A stretch of DNA of 64,000 nucleotides from Ambrosia x helenae (lineage: Eukaryota > Streptophyta > Magnoliopsida > Asterales > Asteraceae): contig CM061226.1 of assembly GCA_030844895.1 (NCBI GenBank), forward strand, positions 41,176,238-41,240,237, given 5' to 3'. Under the pieces are notes generated by a model that was not told the DNA's origin, did no database searches, and worked only from the letters and a program-made list of their open reading frames with translations. The translations under genes were made by a program, and so were the position numbers. The stretch's first letter is position 1; each line of letters begins with the position of its first letter. This document shows positions 1 to 11,772 of the stretch, piece after piece.

Positions 1-389
1 GAAATATGATTTTTAAAATAATAATTCTTTAATTTTAGTATTTTTGAATATTAAAGTTAAATTTTGGCAATTTGTAATAAATAGATTTAAAAATCTATTT
101 TAACGGAAATAATTTTATAAAATTTATTTTTATACTTTAAACACATTATTGTGACCATCCTAAATTTAGATTTCATAAAAAGATTTTTAGTCATTAATAT
201 ACTAAATTTCTCTCTATTGTCGAATATTTTTAATAATAATCAAACGAGCAATTATCCCCAAATTCGAAGCCCTAGAAACTTATACATTTATAGACTTGGT
301 AGACTTAGACATATATATTACCTCATTATAGGGTGATACTTGATACATTGGGCAACACACTATTTTTCAAGAGATAACGTTTTGCTAAG

Positions 390-839
390 GTGAGTTTACA
401 TAGCCCCTTTACTCTATTTTCACTATTTTTGGGGTGAAACATGTTTAAACATTTTTATACTACCATTTACTCATATTTACTTGTGATTCAATTACAACAT
501 CATTCTATCATTTGACTGTAACAAAAAGACACAGTACAATCATTAACAATGATCAAGCCGCCTGTTTAGATTATAGTGCTATAGGTCTGACAAACCCATC
601 CCCCGCATAGACTCAGGGATGATCGATAACAGTAATAACATTTAACTAACTTGCGAGTTAGTCATCAGTCGACACAAGGTTTGGTTGTACAAAGACGCAT
701 TGTTACATGTCGGTATCATACTCTATCATCATACAACTTTGAATGTTGTACAAACTATTGTTACCAATTATTTTCAAAAACCTATGTATTCTCACAAACT
801 TTTGTTGACCCAAAATATTTTCAACTTAACATGTTTCAG
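390..839 (+). other. Predicted leader intron inside the LTR fragment
   Basis: The donor AAG/GTGAGTTT lies at 390 and the acceptor ATGTTTCAG/GT ends at 839, with GTTGAC in a branch-point-like place at about 804. The same donor, branch-like and acceptor blocks recur in the LTRs at 12208-12687, 55768-56204, 30106-30586 and, on the minus strand, 35328-35796. Splicing is inferred from the consensus sites and their conservation. Confidence 0.5.
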
Positions 840-870
840 GTTCTACTTGTTTGAAGATTTGAGTCATTGC

Positions 871-1540
871 CAGAGCCGGTCCAACGTTTTTGGAGGCCCT
901 AAGCGAAGTACAAAACGAGGCCCTTTTGTAAAAAGAAAAAAAAAGTAACCTGACGTTTTTTAACGGTTTGTGTCTTGTAAAGATGGTAGGTAAAACGTTA
1001 AAAATCAATTAGTCATACGGCTAACATTAGAGGTGCAAAAAAAATCTGGGTTTTTAATTCCCAATTTCAAGATTGGAACCATGTTTTATTTTTTAATGAA
1101 AGGATACTAACAACCTGTATTCCATTTTCTTACACAATATAAATCCATTTAAAATTTTTAATTTGCTTTGTATTTGGTAAAAGTACTTAAGCTTTATAGT
1201 TGGTAAAAATACGAAAAATTAAGCTATCTAATTGGTCCAAACGCTATCTATTTGATCAGAACACTTAAGATTAAATAAAATATAACTTTATTTCACTAAT
1301 GATGAGACCAAAAGGATGTGCTGAAAAGGAAAAAAAATCATATCTATTTAGATTTGAGCGTGGGTCTTCAGCATAGTAGCGCATGGTTATAACCACTGCA
1401 CTACATTAAATTTATATATTCACAGAATCATAATACAATTATATATATTAACAGAACCATTTTTACATGAAATGGAGGCCCTAAAAATTTGAGGGCCCTA
1501 GGCTCCAGCCTTACCTTATTACCTTATTGGGCCGGCCCTG
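871..1540. mobile_element. Non-autonomous hAT transposon, 670 bp
   Basis: The ends are imperfect inverted repeats, CAGAGCCGGTCC on the left and GGGCCGGCCCTG on the right. They are flanked by a perfect 8-bp target duplication GTCATTGC (863-870 and 1541-1548), the length made by hAT transposases. The related LTR at 30600-30630 shows the empty site. The subterminal regions share GGAGGCCCTAA-like blocks in direct orientation. No transposase frame is present. A degenerate tRNA-like stretch lies on the minus strand near 1364-1412. Confidence 0.92.
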
Positions 1541-1756
1541 GTCATTGCTTGAAGATGTGTGCATAGTTTTATTCAATTTGATGTACGGATTCTTGTAGAA
1601 CAATTGTATGTAATTTATTTAAATCGTTTAATGAAATTTATTATTCACCATGAGCTACTGAACAATCATCACTACGTGACATCCCGATGTTTCCGCCATC
1701 GGTTGGGGTGTTACAACCCAATCCCATCAGTAGTCAATACCGTTACATTCCCAGTC

Positions 1757-2466
1757 TTTCCCCCAATCTATTTGTGTCCCACATAGGCCAAACAACAAAC
1801 CAAAGATATAGCTTCCACCTTGTTACGCTTTAACCCAAGCCCAAACTAGCTTTGGCTAGGCTTAGGTTGACACGTAATTAATCGTATTTACAACGTATAT
1901 TGTTGAGCAATAAAATTTGTTGATACACACATATATAAGTTTTCATCTTAAATGGCCATTTTTACTATTCGCAAAATTACTTTGAACTTGAAGAACCTTT
2001 TTCATTGCACTTTTGCAGAGCTTGACACTAGTTGGATAGATTTTTATGGTTGTGTGAAACTTATTACTTCAAAGACAGATGGTAAATTCGTACAAATATC
2101 GATTGATTGACACAATAGCATTTATTTATCTAATGTGTAGCCAACATCAACAACAAAAATGGTATGGTGTCTCGAAAGCAATGTACAACATTGACCAAAA
2201 TGTATAATGTGTGCCACTTGTACAGTACCACGGTTACCCACTCGCTCTAGTTCGTAACCACTTAATTTGTATTACATGTTGCTAGCTTCATCAACTTATT
2301 TACAATATTCATAGGATTTTTATGTTTTTGGTTTACATTATTATTATTATAGAATTAATGCTTGTGTACTTGTTGGCTTATGTTTACATGGATATTACTT
2401 AATCAAGTCAAAACGTTTGATATTCGTAAATGGTCAATAATACAACTTTGGGTGATTAATTATTTC
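1757..2466 (+). repeat. Diverged segment, copy 1 (partner at 14838-16229)
   Basis: This stretch aligns in the same order and direction with 14838-16229. Shared blocks include TGTCCCACATAGGCCAAACA, a GCTAGCTTTGGCTAGGCT block, and ATTCGTAAATGGTCAATAAT near the right end. No conserved reading frame is visible. It could be an old transposon interior or a local segmental duplication. Confidence 0.75.
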
Positions 2467-2482
2467 GGGTCAAGTTATCCTA

Positions 2483-2616
2483 CAAATCATCATCATCATC
2501 ATACTCAGTTAATCTCACCTATAGCAAAGCTAAGGGTCTGAGGAAGGTAAGATGTAGACAACCTTACCTCTACCCCTAAAAATAGAGAGACTGCTTTCAG
2601 TGAGACCCCCGGCTCA
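2483..2616 (-). mobile_element. tRNA-type SINE, 3' part (minus strand)
   Basis: On the minus strand this reads GTAGAGGTAAGGTTGTCTAC, then a CTTCCTCAGACCC block, then a TTTGCTATAGGTGAGATT block, and ends in a (TGA)n tail. The order matches the 3' body of common eudicot tRNA-derived SINEs and the plus-strand copy at 13800-13937. The tRNA-like head is missing or too diverged to see. Confidence 0.7.
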
Positions 2617-2803
2617 ATGTGGTTTGGTATCAAGCCTTGGATATAAGGCACAAAACACTTAGCAATCGGGACAAACCCAATCGGTGCATGTACCCCTTTG
2701 TCTTTTGGCTATCCACGCCACCACATGATGCATGATTAACCGTCCGTCGTTTTTAACGTTATTTTCACGAAATTAGTAAAATAACGTTAAAACTAGTTAT
2801 CCT

Positions 2804-2986
2804 ACACAATGTAATAAAAATAAGAAGGGTGAGAAGGATACAAAAAACACAATAAATCACGAAATATGACACAATGAGCCACAAAATATAACACAATACG
2901 AAAACTATAACACAATGCTGAAGAAAAAAGACACAATGAATCACAAAAATGACACAATGATGAAAATAACAAAAGGACACAATAAT
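2804..2986 (+). repeat. Array of ACACAATG words with irregular spacing
   Basis: The word ACACAATG, or close forms such as ACACAATA, occurs about nine times in 180 bp. The spacers are AT-rich and vary in length and sequence. The spacing is not regular, so this is neither a simple tandem repeat nor a CRISPR array. No TATA-like element or LTR end is visible nearby. Confidence 0.6.
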
Positions 2987-2990
2987 ATAA

Positions 2991-4918
2991 CGTAAATTCT
3001 AAAGGCTACAAGCTAAAAATCCAAAATAGCGAAAACCTAAACACTAAGATCGCAGGGTTCGATGAGACGGTTCCAATACCGCTTGAATGAGTTCAGTCGG
3101 AGTCCGTTTTATACCATTTCTACGACTTCCTATTTTTCTTTCACTACTGTGTATTTAATCCTAACCCTAATTATTTCATCCTTATTATATGTATTAATGA
3201 AAACTCGAGATGAACAGTACACATGCCATTTTGATAGATCTCTGATTTTATGGAGGGTATTTTCGTACATTCTATCTACCCTTTTAAAATCATTATTTGC
3301 TTATAGCTGTGCAATCCTGCTACGTGTTGTTATCTCTGCCTTTCGATCTGTTGTTGCTTCCACGCGTCTCCACCACGATATCTGTGCCTTCTTTGGTTTT
3401 TGTTAAACCCACTCTTGCCAACTTCTCTTTCTTTGGCTTTCCCCACACTTTTGTTAATGTAGCACCAGAGAGGTCTAGAAGAGGAGAAATATCTAGAGAT
3501 AGAGAGACTCGGTGATGATGGTGGTTTTTTTGCGACTTTACCGGCGACGTTAGCTTACAACGTCTGAAACGGTGGTGGTCCGTGGTTCGGTAGCCGAAAG
3601 TATTTTAACCTCTTATTCTCTTGATTTTAACCGTCCGTGCCTTATTCCATCTTCTTTAGCCGGCGATGGCGCCGGTGACGGCGTTACCGAAGGTTCGGAG
3701 GTGGACGGCTAGGGTCCGGGTTGGATTTTGGTGTATGTTTTGGGTGTGTGAAAGAGGCCACTTAAAAAGCCCCATGGTTTTGGTTTTCATTAATTTGTGA
3801 GATGGGTTCAGGTGCTTAGGAAATAACTGATGGTTAATTGATTCAAGGTTTTGTGAAGACGATCTGCTGCGTGGCGAAGGTGTAGGTTGTCGAAGGATAT
3901 GGTCTGAGTGGCGAAGGTGATGTTGGTTAAGACGATGATGATTCGGTTGGAGGTAACCCAGTTCTGTAACGAATGATGATGGCCAATACGTTAATGATTG
4001 CCTGCCGGTATGTTGCTAATATCCAAATTTGTAGGTAATTGTATACATATTCTGATGGTCTGTTGTTTGTGTTTCTTAGTGGCTGCTGCTATCTATATTT
4101 GGTCTAAACAGGATGGTCTCCGATATGTCTTCACGGACGCTGTTGTTGTCATCGGTGGTGGTACGGGCTGTTTATCAATCTATGGTAATTCTTTGCTGAC
4201 TTCGTTGTCTTTTGTGTTTGTTTCATGTTATTTTGATTGTGTTTTTAGTGTAATTAGTTTCGCTTTCATAGATTTGATTGATTTGTTTGTTTTAATTCGT
4301 CTTTGCAGCTGGGTTGTTATGTAGTTGACTAAGATTAATCTAATTTTGACTTTGTTAGGGTGGTTGAAGTCTATTGAGTTGTTTGGCCCTGTTATGTGTG
4401 TGTTTGTTCTCCTTTTGGTGTGTGTTTGATGAAGATTGCTGATATGTGATGGTTGTTGGTTAAGTACACATCATTGGTTAGTGAGAGACTGTTTGCTTAC
4501 TGTGTAATTACATATTTGTAACGCTTCTAGGCTTTTGGTGTTATAGGTACATGAGCAAAAACGATAGACCATATAACAAGCCAAATAGACCGGGTCTAAC
4601 GGGTCGACTTTTCTTTCTTTACTGACAATTACCCTTTAGATTGATAATTAGTAGTAATGTGTTTGATGAAGATCGTTTATTTAATCTCAAGCATATCTTT
4701 GCTTCCTAAAATTATTTGTTTTTAATTTCCATAAGCTACGATAATGGTCATTTGATTTGAATTTAATAGGTTTTTGAAGAAAACACATCTCAGGTTCCAT
4801 GTTTGCCTTTTCTTTTTCTATGATCTATTTGCATTTGTATTGGTATTAGTTTCCAACTCTGCTAGATATACTTTATGTTGCCGTTTTAAATTTAACGTTT
4901 TCCTCCATTTATTTACAG
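2991..4918. other. No supported gene
   Basis: Open frames at 3062-3406, 3297-3515 and 3998-4324 are short, low in complexity and resemble nothing I recognise. Bases 3470-3770 are richer in GC and resemble a gene leader, with many GGCGAC and GGTGG triplet-like runs. I cannot tie this to a coding region except possibly the decayed exons that follow. Confidence 0.4.
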
Positions 4919-5594
4919 GCAGCAAACAGCTTGGTGGAGAGTTACAAGAACAATAAAAGGGTATAAAGTTAGTTTGACTTTTGTTTTTCTTTAACTTTTT
5001 TTCCTAATGTTTATAGAATCATATTTTTATCTTATACGCTTATACTAAGCTTACATATGATCCAATTTGGACTAGAAAAAGTTTCAACTGTTATACACCA
5101 ATTAGATAAGGTGGTAAAAGTTCAAATGGGTGCTTTTGACATATGACTTTTTATACTCTTTACAATTAAGTATTAACTATTTATAGCATATTTATATTAA
5201 ACTTCTTTATTCGTTTCTCATTTAAAGTATTTTTACCTGCTCCATTTGCAATATACACATCCGAATTTTTTTATACGTTGAACCCGCAGGCTTGCAATCC
5301 TCGAGACAAGTCTGTTAACGACCTAAGTTCCTGCTAAAAAGGCTTGCAAAAATGCTGTCTTTGAACTTCGCGATGCCTTTGAAAATGTCTATTCAGTTGC
5401 ATGTAGGTTAACGCAACAATTTAAGGTAAGATATTATTAGTATTACAAAATTCTGCCCATTTTTTCTGACTTTTAAGATGGTATCACCAACGTTGCATCT
5501 CTACTAATTATGTTTTACTTAGGTAAAGGCAACGAACCCCATTCCGGGGAGTCAGATGATTGTCTGGACTGGTTCTTTTGAGGGAGGCCTATAA
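4919..5594 (+). pseudogene. Exon-like blocks of a decayed gene of unknown identity
   Basis: Three blocks look like exons: about 4919-4959 after a TTTACAG acceptor, about 5291-5425 after CCCGCAG, and 5523-5593 after TTACTTAG. The intron 5426-5522 is 97 bp with a canonical AAG/GTAAG donor, a normal plant size. The second block reads AKKACKNAVFELRDAFENVY in one frame, but the bases before it are open only in another frame, which suggests a one-base indel near 5333. The last block ends in TAA. I do not recognise the protein. Confidence 0.35.
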
Positions 5595-6249
5595 ATTGAC
5601 ACTCAGGTGGAAGTACAAATTTTAGGTAAATTGATTAATGATTTGTTTTTTTTTTGTTTTTTTGTTTTTTTCTTTAGTGTATTCTAAGAGGGAAACCGTA
5701 CGATGGACCTATATGGCTGTAAAAATTAGAATTGGTTGTAATATGCATTTTGTTGTTGCCAATCACTTAAATATAAAAATGTTACCAATTGTAGCTTGAG
5801 TTGCTCATCCTTTTTTACAATAAAACAGTAGACTGCAGATTTTTATCCCAATGACGTTGGCTGTAGATTTTTGGGTCCAAAGAGAACTACACACAGATTT
5901 CATAGATTGCAGGATGTGACAAACAGTAGGCTACATATGTTTGGTTCCAAACACAAGTGTACAAACATTTTATAGGCTAAAGGTTGTGAAGAAAAAGTGC
6001 AATATTAAATATGTTCATTGGTTAGGTTGTGTATATATGTCTCACTATCCGAGGACACTGCCGCGATCCTACCCAGTTAACCAAAAAAGTATGTGTACTT
6101 TTCTCTTTCACTACTAAGAACGGTAAGTTCCCCCCCCCCCAAAAAAAAATGTGTATCACGAATTAGTGTACCCCCAAAAAATGTATATCACGAATTAGTG
6201 TATATTAGTAAGGACAACACCTCTTAATATTATTATTATTATTATTATT

Positions 6250-6303
<54 letters not shown>

Positions 6304-6579
6304 CTTATTAAGGAGGAGTGATGTACAACATGGTAATTTACATTTCTATACAACTTTACAAGCAACATGTACAACATATTTAAGCAAAAAAATTAAGGGT
6401 ATTATTGGCATAGTTGTGACAATTAAGACACTTAGGAGGGTAGATTAGTAAATTTAACATAATCCAATAATTCACATCCTAAAATCTTATCCCAATTATG
6501 CCCCTATGTCGAACTTTTAAAACACAAAATACAACCTAACCTATGATGCATCTTAAATGTGAGACCTTTCAACTCCTCA
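5595..6579. other. No gene seen; AT-rich, with a microsatellite
   Basis: I find no supported gene. A 20-bp block ending in CACGAATTAGTGTA is repeated at about 6152 and 6182. A (TTA)n/(TAA)n microsatellite lies at 6227-6303. Confidence 0.5.
6227..6303. repeat. (TTA)n-(TAA)n microsatellite, self-complementary
   Basis: A run of ATT units is followed directly by a longer run of AAT units, so the two halves can pair as a hairpin. Confidence 0.95.
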
Positions 6580-8629
6580 TCTATATTATTATATATACTT
6601 CATTATAATCATGTTCTTGAATGCTAATAGTCTTTTCATAACCCCAAACAAAATCTTAGAGCTAATTTCATGCTTTCAAGCATTGTTTTGTCCAAAAAAA
6701 ATTATGTCTTCATTAGATGAGAAGAGAAAAAAATCAATGAGAAATTAAGACGCTTGCAAGATATGGTTCCCGGATGCTACAAGGTATAAAGATATGAGTT
6801 AATCTTTATATACATATATACATTTTTTTCTACTTGTTCATATGTTCTTTGACTATTACAAAAATTTATCTTCATAATATATCATTGTTTTGCTCCATTT
6901 AAATTTATAGTTATTTGCTATATGTATACATTTTTTCTACTTGTTCATATGTTCCTGGATGCTATAGACAATGGGAATGCCAGTGATGTTGGATGTAATA
7001 ATCAACTATGTTGGATCGTTGCAGAATCAAATTGAGGTAATTTAATTGTGCAACTAACAATTAAAACAATAAACAAACAATATTCAGAATTATTGATGAA
7101 AAAATATTTTTCAAAATTAATTAGTATAGTTTTTTCTCTTCTTTGTGCATTTTTAGTTTCTCTCCATGAATCTTTCAAAAGCGAGCATGTTCTATGACCT
7201 ATTGACCTCAACTCTACTGAATTGAATGATATGGCCCCTGTGAAGGTGACAGATGGCTTTCCTTACTATCCTTGTTAAGAAGTTGTGTATCTTGAATCAT
7301 ATATATTTTTAACTAAATAAAACGGACAAATTATAAATATAACATTCTAGATTTGCTAATACGTTTCTAATATATTATATATATATATATATATATATTA
7401 ACATGGGATGAAAACTGATGTTGCAGGGAACAAATAGACATGAATGACAGATGATGGAGAGGATTGTTAGAGAAGGGTATGGAGAATTTCCTCAATTTCA
7501 ATCAACATGGTCTCTGATATCATTTAGTGGGTAAAATTGTCTTTCTACCTAAATATTAAATTGTTGAAGAAATTAATTTAAACATAATTATAAAATTGAT
7601 GAGTAAATTAACAATAATGTGGTGGCTCTTTAAATTCATAACCTCCATGCCTTTATTATTATTGTATCAATGTTATAGTCATATAAATAGTGGTCATGTA
7701 TTTGGTATATAAATAATGTGGTGGCTCTTCACATACATAACTTACATATCTTTCAATGTTTATAGTAAATAAATTACATAATATATTATGTATTTATATC
7801 TTTTTTTAAATTTATGTGGTTACAGGATGGTATGATCTGACACTTCTACACACAAATGAATATGTAGGCTTAAAGTTTGCCAACACACCCAACCCATGAC
7901 ACGTTTCAACCCATTAAAGTGAGCGATATATGTAGGCTTGATGTTTATACAAGAAAATATGGTAGAGATACTTCATGAGCAACGTCATCATCTTCTTCGA
8001 TGGTTTTTTGTTTTCTCTGCTACTATTAACTTCTAGGAATAGAATTTAAGTTTCTTATCTCACGAAGTCACCAATTGTTTACATATCCAAAAGAAGACAA
8101 GTCCTTATCAGTCGATTTGGTAGTTTTAACTATTGATTACTAATTTGTTTAGTCCAATATATTTGTTACGACGCTTGTCAAACTAACATAAAACGAGAGT
8201 ATCTATGCAAATCATTGACTCTGCTGCATCTCGCGGGTGCCCTAAAATAATAGAAATATGTTGCACACTACAAACTGCATTTTAGTAATTACATCACCTC
8301 CACTACAATCTTATGGTCATTAAGAGATACAACGCCACTTCACTACGCTAAGCACCGCTCTACGATGGCATACTTATCTGCCTTCGAGATACATAAAAGG
8401 GTCCCACCGAAGGACATGAGTCAATCTAAGGGTGTTGCAAGGAATAGTACTGGCTATTGTGATGTACTCATTTAAAATATTCAGAAGATATACTTATGAG
8501 TTTCAGTTTTTAATAACATATATTTTATACATCGTTGTTTTCTACTTCATCATAACGAATAACCAACAAGCACGATGCATGAAGGGCAAAACAGATGCAC
8601 CCGCCGCAACGCGCGGGCATTCCTACTAG
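6580..8629 (+). mobile_element. Candidate Helitron carrying a bHLH gene fragment
   Basis: The right end is Helitron-like: a GC-rich hairpin (CCCGCCGCAACGCGCGGG, 8600-8617) lies about 9 bases before a CTAG terminus (8626-8629) followed by host T. The left end is only a candidate: TC at 6580 begins TCTATATTATTATATATAC, which fits plant Helitron 5' ends. No Rep/helicase gene is present, so it would be non-autonomous. The bHLH pseudogene lies inside these limits. I am fairly sure of the 3' end and unsure of the 5' end. Confidence 0.45.
6719..7531 (+). pseudogene. BEE-like bHLH transcription factor pseudogene
   Basis: Four exon blocks match the conserved part of plant bHLH factors of the BEE/HBI type, which in the living family are nuclear E-box binding regulators of growth. 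Block 1 (6719-6783) reads INEKLRRLQDMVPGCYK, the basic region end and helix 1. Block 2 (6968-7036) begins TMGMPVMLD and continues through helix 2 (INYVGSLQNQIE). Block 3 (7157 to about 7243) starts FLSMNLSKASMFYD. Block 4 (7427 to about 7531) holds MERIVREGYGEFPQF. All junctions keep GT/AG sites. Damage: one extra A in the A-run near 6727-6733 breaks the basic region, an insertion near 7198 shifts block 3, and block 4 has a TGA. The N-terminal half is absent. It cannot encode a working factor. Confidence 0.8.
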
Positions 8630-9071
8630 TAATAATAATGTCTCTCTAAACCCTTATCTTAAGTCTCAACATTTCGTTTTCTAAACAGAAAATATATACA
8701 TATTCTCAGTATTGGGCCTGGCCCAGTAACTAGCCCAGCATGATACGAGAGTTCATGAATCCTGGATTATGTTCACAGTTTTTCTCCAAGCTTAATTAGA
8801 AAAAAAGAGTAAAATACATCGTTGTTGTTCGTCCTGTAGTTTATCAAAATTTTGGATTTGTCTATGTGGTTTGTACTTTGTAATGCATTTAGTTCTCAAC
8901 TTTTTTCAAAAGTACATAGGTAGTCCCTATAGTTTACACTTTGTAACGCATTTAGTCCATAATTTGAACCTGAAGCTTATAGATTTGTTGGCTCGGTTCG
9001 TAACGAGCCGAGCTGGCTCGGCTTGGATCGGATAATTCTAATTTTTAATATATATTATTTTTATATTCATA
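8630..9071. other. Mutator-like terminal sequence and GAGCCGAG-rich block; no gene
   Basis: Bases 8813-8960 have the wording typical of plant Mutator-like termini (TGGTTTGTACTTTGTAATGC, then ACTTTGTAACGCATTTAGTCC-like). Bases 8989-9031 are rich in GGCTCGG/GAGCCGAG. A second GAGCCGAG-rich block lies at 14520-14646. Neither end of an element could be paired with confidence. Confidence 0.4.
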
Positions 9072-10318
9072 TCTTCTATATAATAAATGAGTAACCTCGG
9101 GTCAAATGGAGGCCTTAGAGAAGGCCTGTAGGATCCAACTCCATATATGGAGCTTCGAAAAATCTATGTATAAAAACCATTTTTTTTCATTCACTACAAC
9201 ATAACTCGTCTTTTCTTCCTAAGAAATCTTTCAATCTTCCTTCTTCATCTTGCATCATTTGTTGATTCTCCACAACTGATTCAAGGTAATCATCTATCAT
9301 ACTCTTCTAATGTTGATTCCTATTATTATTTTGACTTATTTTTTATTCTTAACATTATTACGAAGAAATCAAACCGATTTAACATTCTTTCAAGCTTAAC
9401 AATAAGAACGATTTCTGAAAATGCTTCTATATACAACTGAGAACGATTTCTGAAAATGCTTCTATATTTTTTTCAAACCAATTTATTCACTCATTGAATC
9501 GGATTTATGTAAATCCGATATTTTGATCAATTTTATGTAAATCCGATATATTGAGTTGTATTCATTTTAATGTTTTGATCATTTGATGGTTTTTAAAAAG
9601 TGATATTAGTTCAACAGTCTAAATCTTTCTGTATTTGTATGATTCTATCGATCAATGAATTGTTCGTTATGGCATATAAAATTATTAGCCATAGTGGGAT
9701 TTCGTATAAAGATTTGTATATTTTGTTTTAAATGTAATACTATCTAGCATGTCTTTCATAAAATCATTAAAGCATTATAGAAGTGTATTATCTGTATGGT
9801 CCACGAGATTTATACAAATCGAGATAATAAAGAACTAACATTCTGTTTTGTTTTTTAACAGTTTTCGGTTTTTAATTGATGAGAATTTTCGTAGAAGATG
9901 AATATTAGGATTCAATTTTGTTATGTTAATTTTGTTATTGTCATCAAGGTTTTTTTAGATATATATTGAATCGGATTTACTATTCGATTGGATTTAGTCA
10001 TTCTATGTTTTAACATTTGAAAATCAGGATTTGATCCGAAGACACAAACGCTATTATGTCTTATCATAAAGGTTCTCAATTCTTCAAGGTTTTACATGAC
10101 CATTCGTCAACAGTTTTGGTATGTTTGTTATTTTCATGTTCATATGCTTATTTAAATTTCAAAAATGTTTCGAAATTATGTTTCTTCAAGGTTACCATAA
10201 TAACTCTCATTTATTTCGAAATTATGTTTAATATTATTGTAATAATTGACCGAATTTAATGTCATTGAATCCAAATGATTGTTATTTATTTACATTAATA
10301 ATAACTGACCAAATTTAA
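9072..10318 (+). mobile_element. Possible Helitron 5' end with a captured gene start
   Basis: A host A at 9071 is followed by TCTTCTATATAATAAATGAG, a wording common at plant Helitron 5' ends. A TATAAAAACC box at about 9169 and a CT-rich leader follow, with a likely donor AAGG/TAATC near 9286 and an acceptor ATCAG/GATT at about 10027. No matching 3' hairpin and CTRR end was found before the solo LTR at 10319, so the assignment is tentative. Confidence 0.3.
10056..10118 (+). pseudogene. Possible B3-domain (REM-like) first coding exon
   Basis: The frame begins MSYHKGSQFFKVLHDHSSTV and runs into a GGTATG donor at 10118/10119. FFKVL followed by a short polar stretch is how many plant REM-type B3 DNA-binding proteins begin. 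The rest of the domain is not visible; a solo LTR follows 200 bases downstream. Bases 13411-13503, beyond that LTR, hold an acidic frame that ends in TGA and could be the last exon, but this link is speculative. Confidence 0.3.
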
Positions 10319-10700
10319 TGTGACACCCGGCAAACTCAGGTTAGTAACAGTAACTAAACTAGTAAGTCTACCTTAGCGAGTCGTGCATATTACGTACTTA
10401 ACGGGGTCAGTCGAGTCGGTACGATGATTCTGGGAATCATCGGGAGTCGTTACGATGATCCGCGGGATCATCGGGAGTCAGTCCATAACCATGTGTACAA
10501 GGATTGGTGATTCGTGGAATCGTCGGGTTTAACGCACACACGCAAGTCTCGCGTCCCGGGAATTGGTGATCGGATGTAAACGTGTTAGTTATCGTGCATT
10601 ATGTGTTTGTAATCATTATGTGACTTGTCGGTATGTGAATACGTGTTTAAATGTGTTAAAATAGTGTTTAACGCGCCAAAAATCAGTTCTAGGATCTTAT

Positions 10701-10839
10701 AGGCGATTAGGAGCCTGGGGAGCTCCTAATCGCCACTTACTGAGGCGAGTAGGAGGATGCCTGATGGCGAATAGGGCCCTACTCGCCAGTATATAGGCGA
10801 GTAGGAGCCCTACTCTCCTGAATCACTCTCCTACTCGCA
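10701..10839 (+). repeat. Word array 1 of solo LTR A (GGCGANTAGG)
   Basis: The word GGCGATTAGGAG, GGCGAGTAGGAG or GGCGAATAGG and its reverse complement occur about eight times just upstream of the TATA box. A perfect 12-bp stem is formed by 10702-10713 and 10723-10734 around a 9-base loop. Words are conserved against solo LTR B while most spacers are not. Confidence 0.8.
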
Positions 10840-10867
10840 TATACTGCTGTGCACGAGTCAAAACACC

Positions 10868-10875
10868 TATAAATA
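10868..10875 (+). promoter_or_regulatory. TATA box of solo LTR A
   Basis: TATAAATA stands 30 bases after the word array, inside CACCTATAAATAGAAC. The equivalent box occurs in solo LTR B (54366-54373) and in the chromovirus LTRs (23600-23607 and 37054-37061, minus strand). Confidence 0.75.
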
Positions 10876-11656
10876 GAACCCTTGACTCCCCAAACACCAT
10901 TTGTGCAACCCTAACTGACCCTACGCCTCCCACACACCTTGAAACACCTCTGGAACTTGTTTTGCCTCAAAACACACCATCTCCAAGCTTATACACCTTT
11001 CTTTGATAAAATCCAAGGTGTGTTCTTCATCCTACACCTTTGTAATGTTATTGTCTTGGTTCCCCAAAAGTCCAGGCCTTATTTTGGTAATAATGAGTCT
11101 TTAAAAACCTTGGAAAGGAGTTCTAAAACAAGTCTACACCATAATACTTGCTATATGTGAAGTATTGATGCATATGATGATTTTTGGTGATTATAACATG
11201 AATGTTTCCATAAATTTGATGTACTTCTGATGTGTAGGTGTTGTTAGGATGATTATTTATGAGTTTAAGCTCTTGTTATAGTGTTTAGATGCAAGTATGC
11301 ATTTTGACCCATTTGGGTGATTCTTGAAGAAATAGGATGTTATGATATGATTCATTGCTTGTTTATGGTTAGAAATCATGCTAGGATGATGCTATAACAT
11401 AGAGATGATGAATTGCAAGTTGTAGGAGGTGTAATCTGATCTTTACTACTTAAGGAAAGATTTTCATAGTTAATGAAACCTAGTATTTTGCCATTTTTGG
11501 AAATTATCGCACCGAGCCCGTTAGAGCAGAGATAAATTGGGGGGTTTTTGCTTGGAAAGGGTTGGCTAATAGTTTAGTTATGATATTGGGTGTTTTTACA
11601 TGTTTCGGATCTGATTTGGAGGGTTTAACGCGCGAAAACGCGCATCAGCAGGGCTT

Positions 11657-11772
11657 TAGGCGAATAGGAACCTAGTCGCCTGAAGCATCAGGCGAGTACA
11701 ACCTACTCGCCTAAACACCCTCCCTACTCACTAGTTGACTTTTTCCTAATTGCATGAAAGTTTCCTAATCGC
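11657..11772 (+). repeat. Word array 2 of solo LTR A
   Basis: A second cluster of the same GGCGANTAGG/CCTANTCGCC words lies about 780 bases downstream of the TATA box, in the presumed transcribed leader. Solo LTR B has it at 55165-55332. In the chromovirus LTRs the same two places hold a different word. Confidence 0.75.

Larger units (their letters stand above)
1..1715 (+). mobile_element. Right part of a Gypsy-type LTR, split by a hAT element
   Basis: Bases 1-1715 align with 29703-30781, the right part of the LTR of the gag-only element, and end in the same GGGGTGTTACA. The left end lies outside the window. The two copies are clearly diverged, so this is an older relative. A 670-bp hAT element and its 8-bp target duplication interrupt it at 863-1548. 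The sequence after 1715 is unrelated to an element interior and shows no primer-binding site, so this is probably a solo or truncated LTR. Confidence is high for LTR identity and low for its full extent. Confidence 0.85.

Noticed and set aside
3062..3515. Two overlapping plus-strand frames as genes
   Set aside because: Short, hydrophobic by AT content, no recognisable domain and no supporting context.
6719..7531. Functional bHLH gene
   Set aside because: An extra A disrupts the basic DNA-binding region, later blocks have an insertion and a stop, and the N-terminal half is absent.
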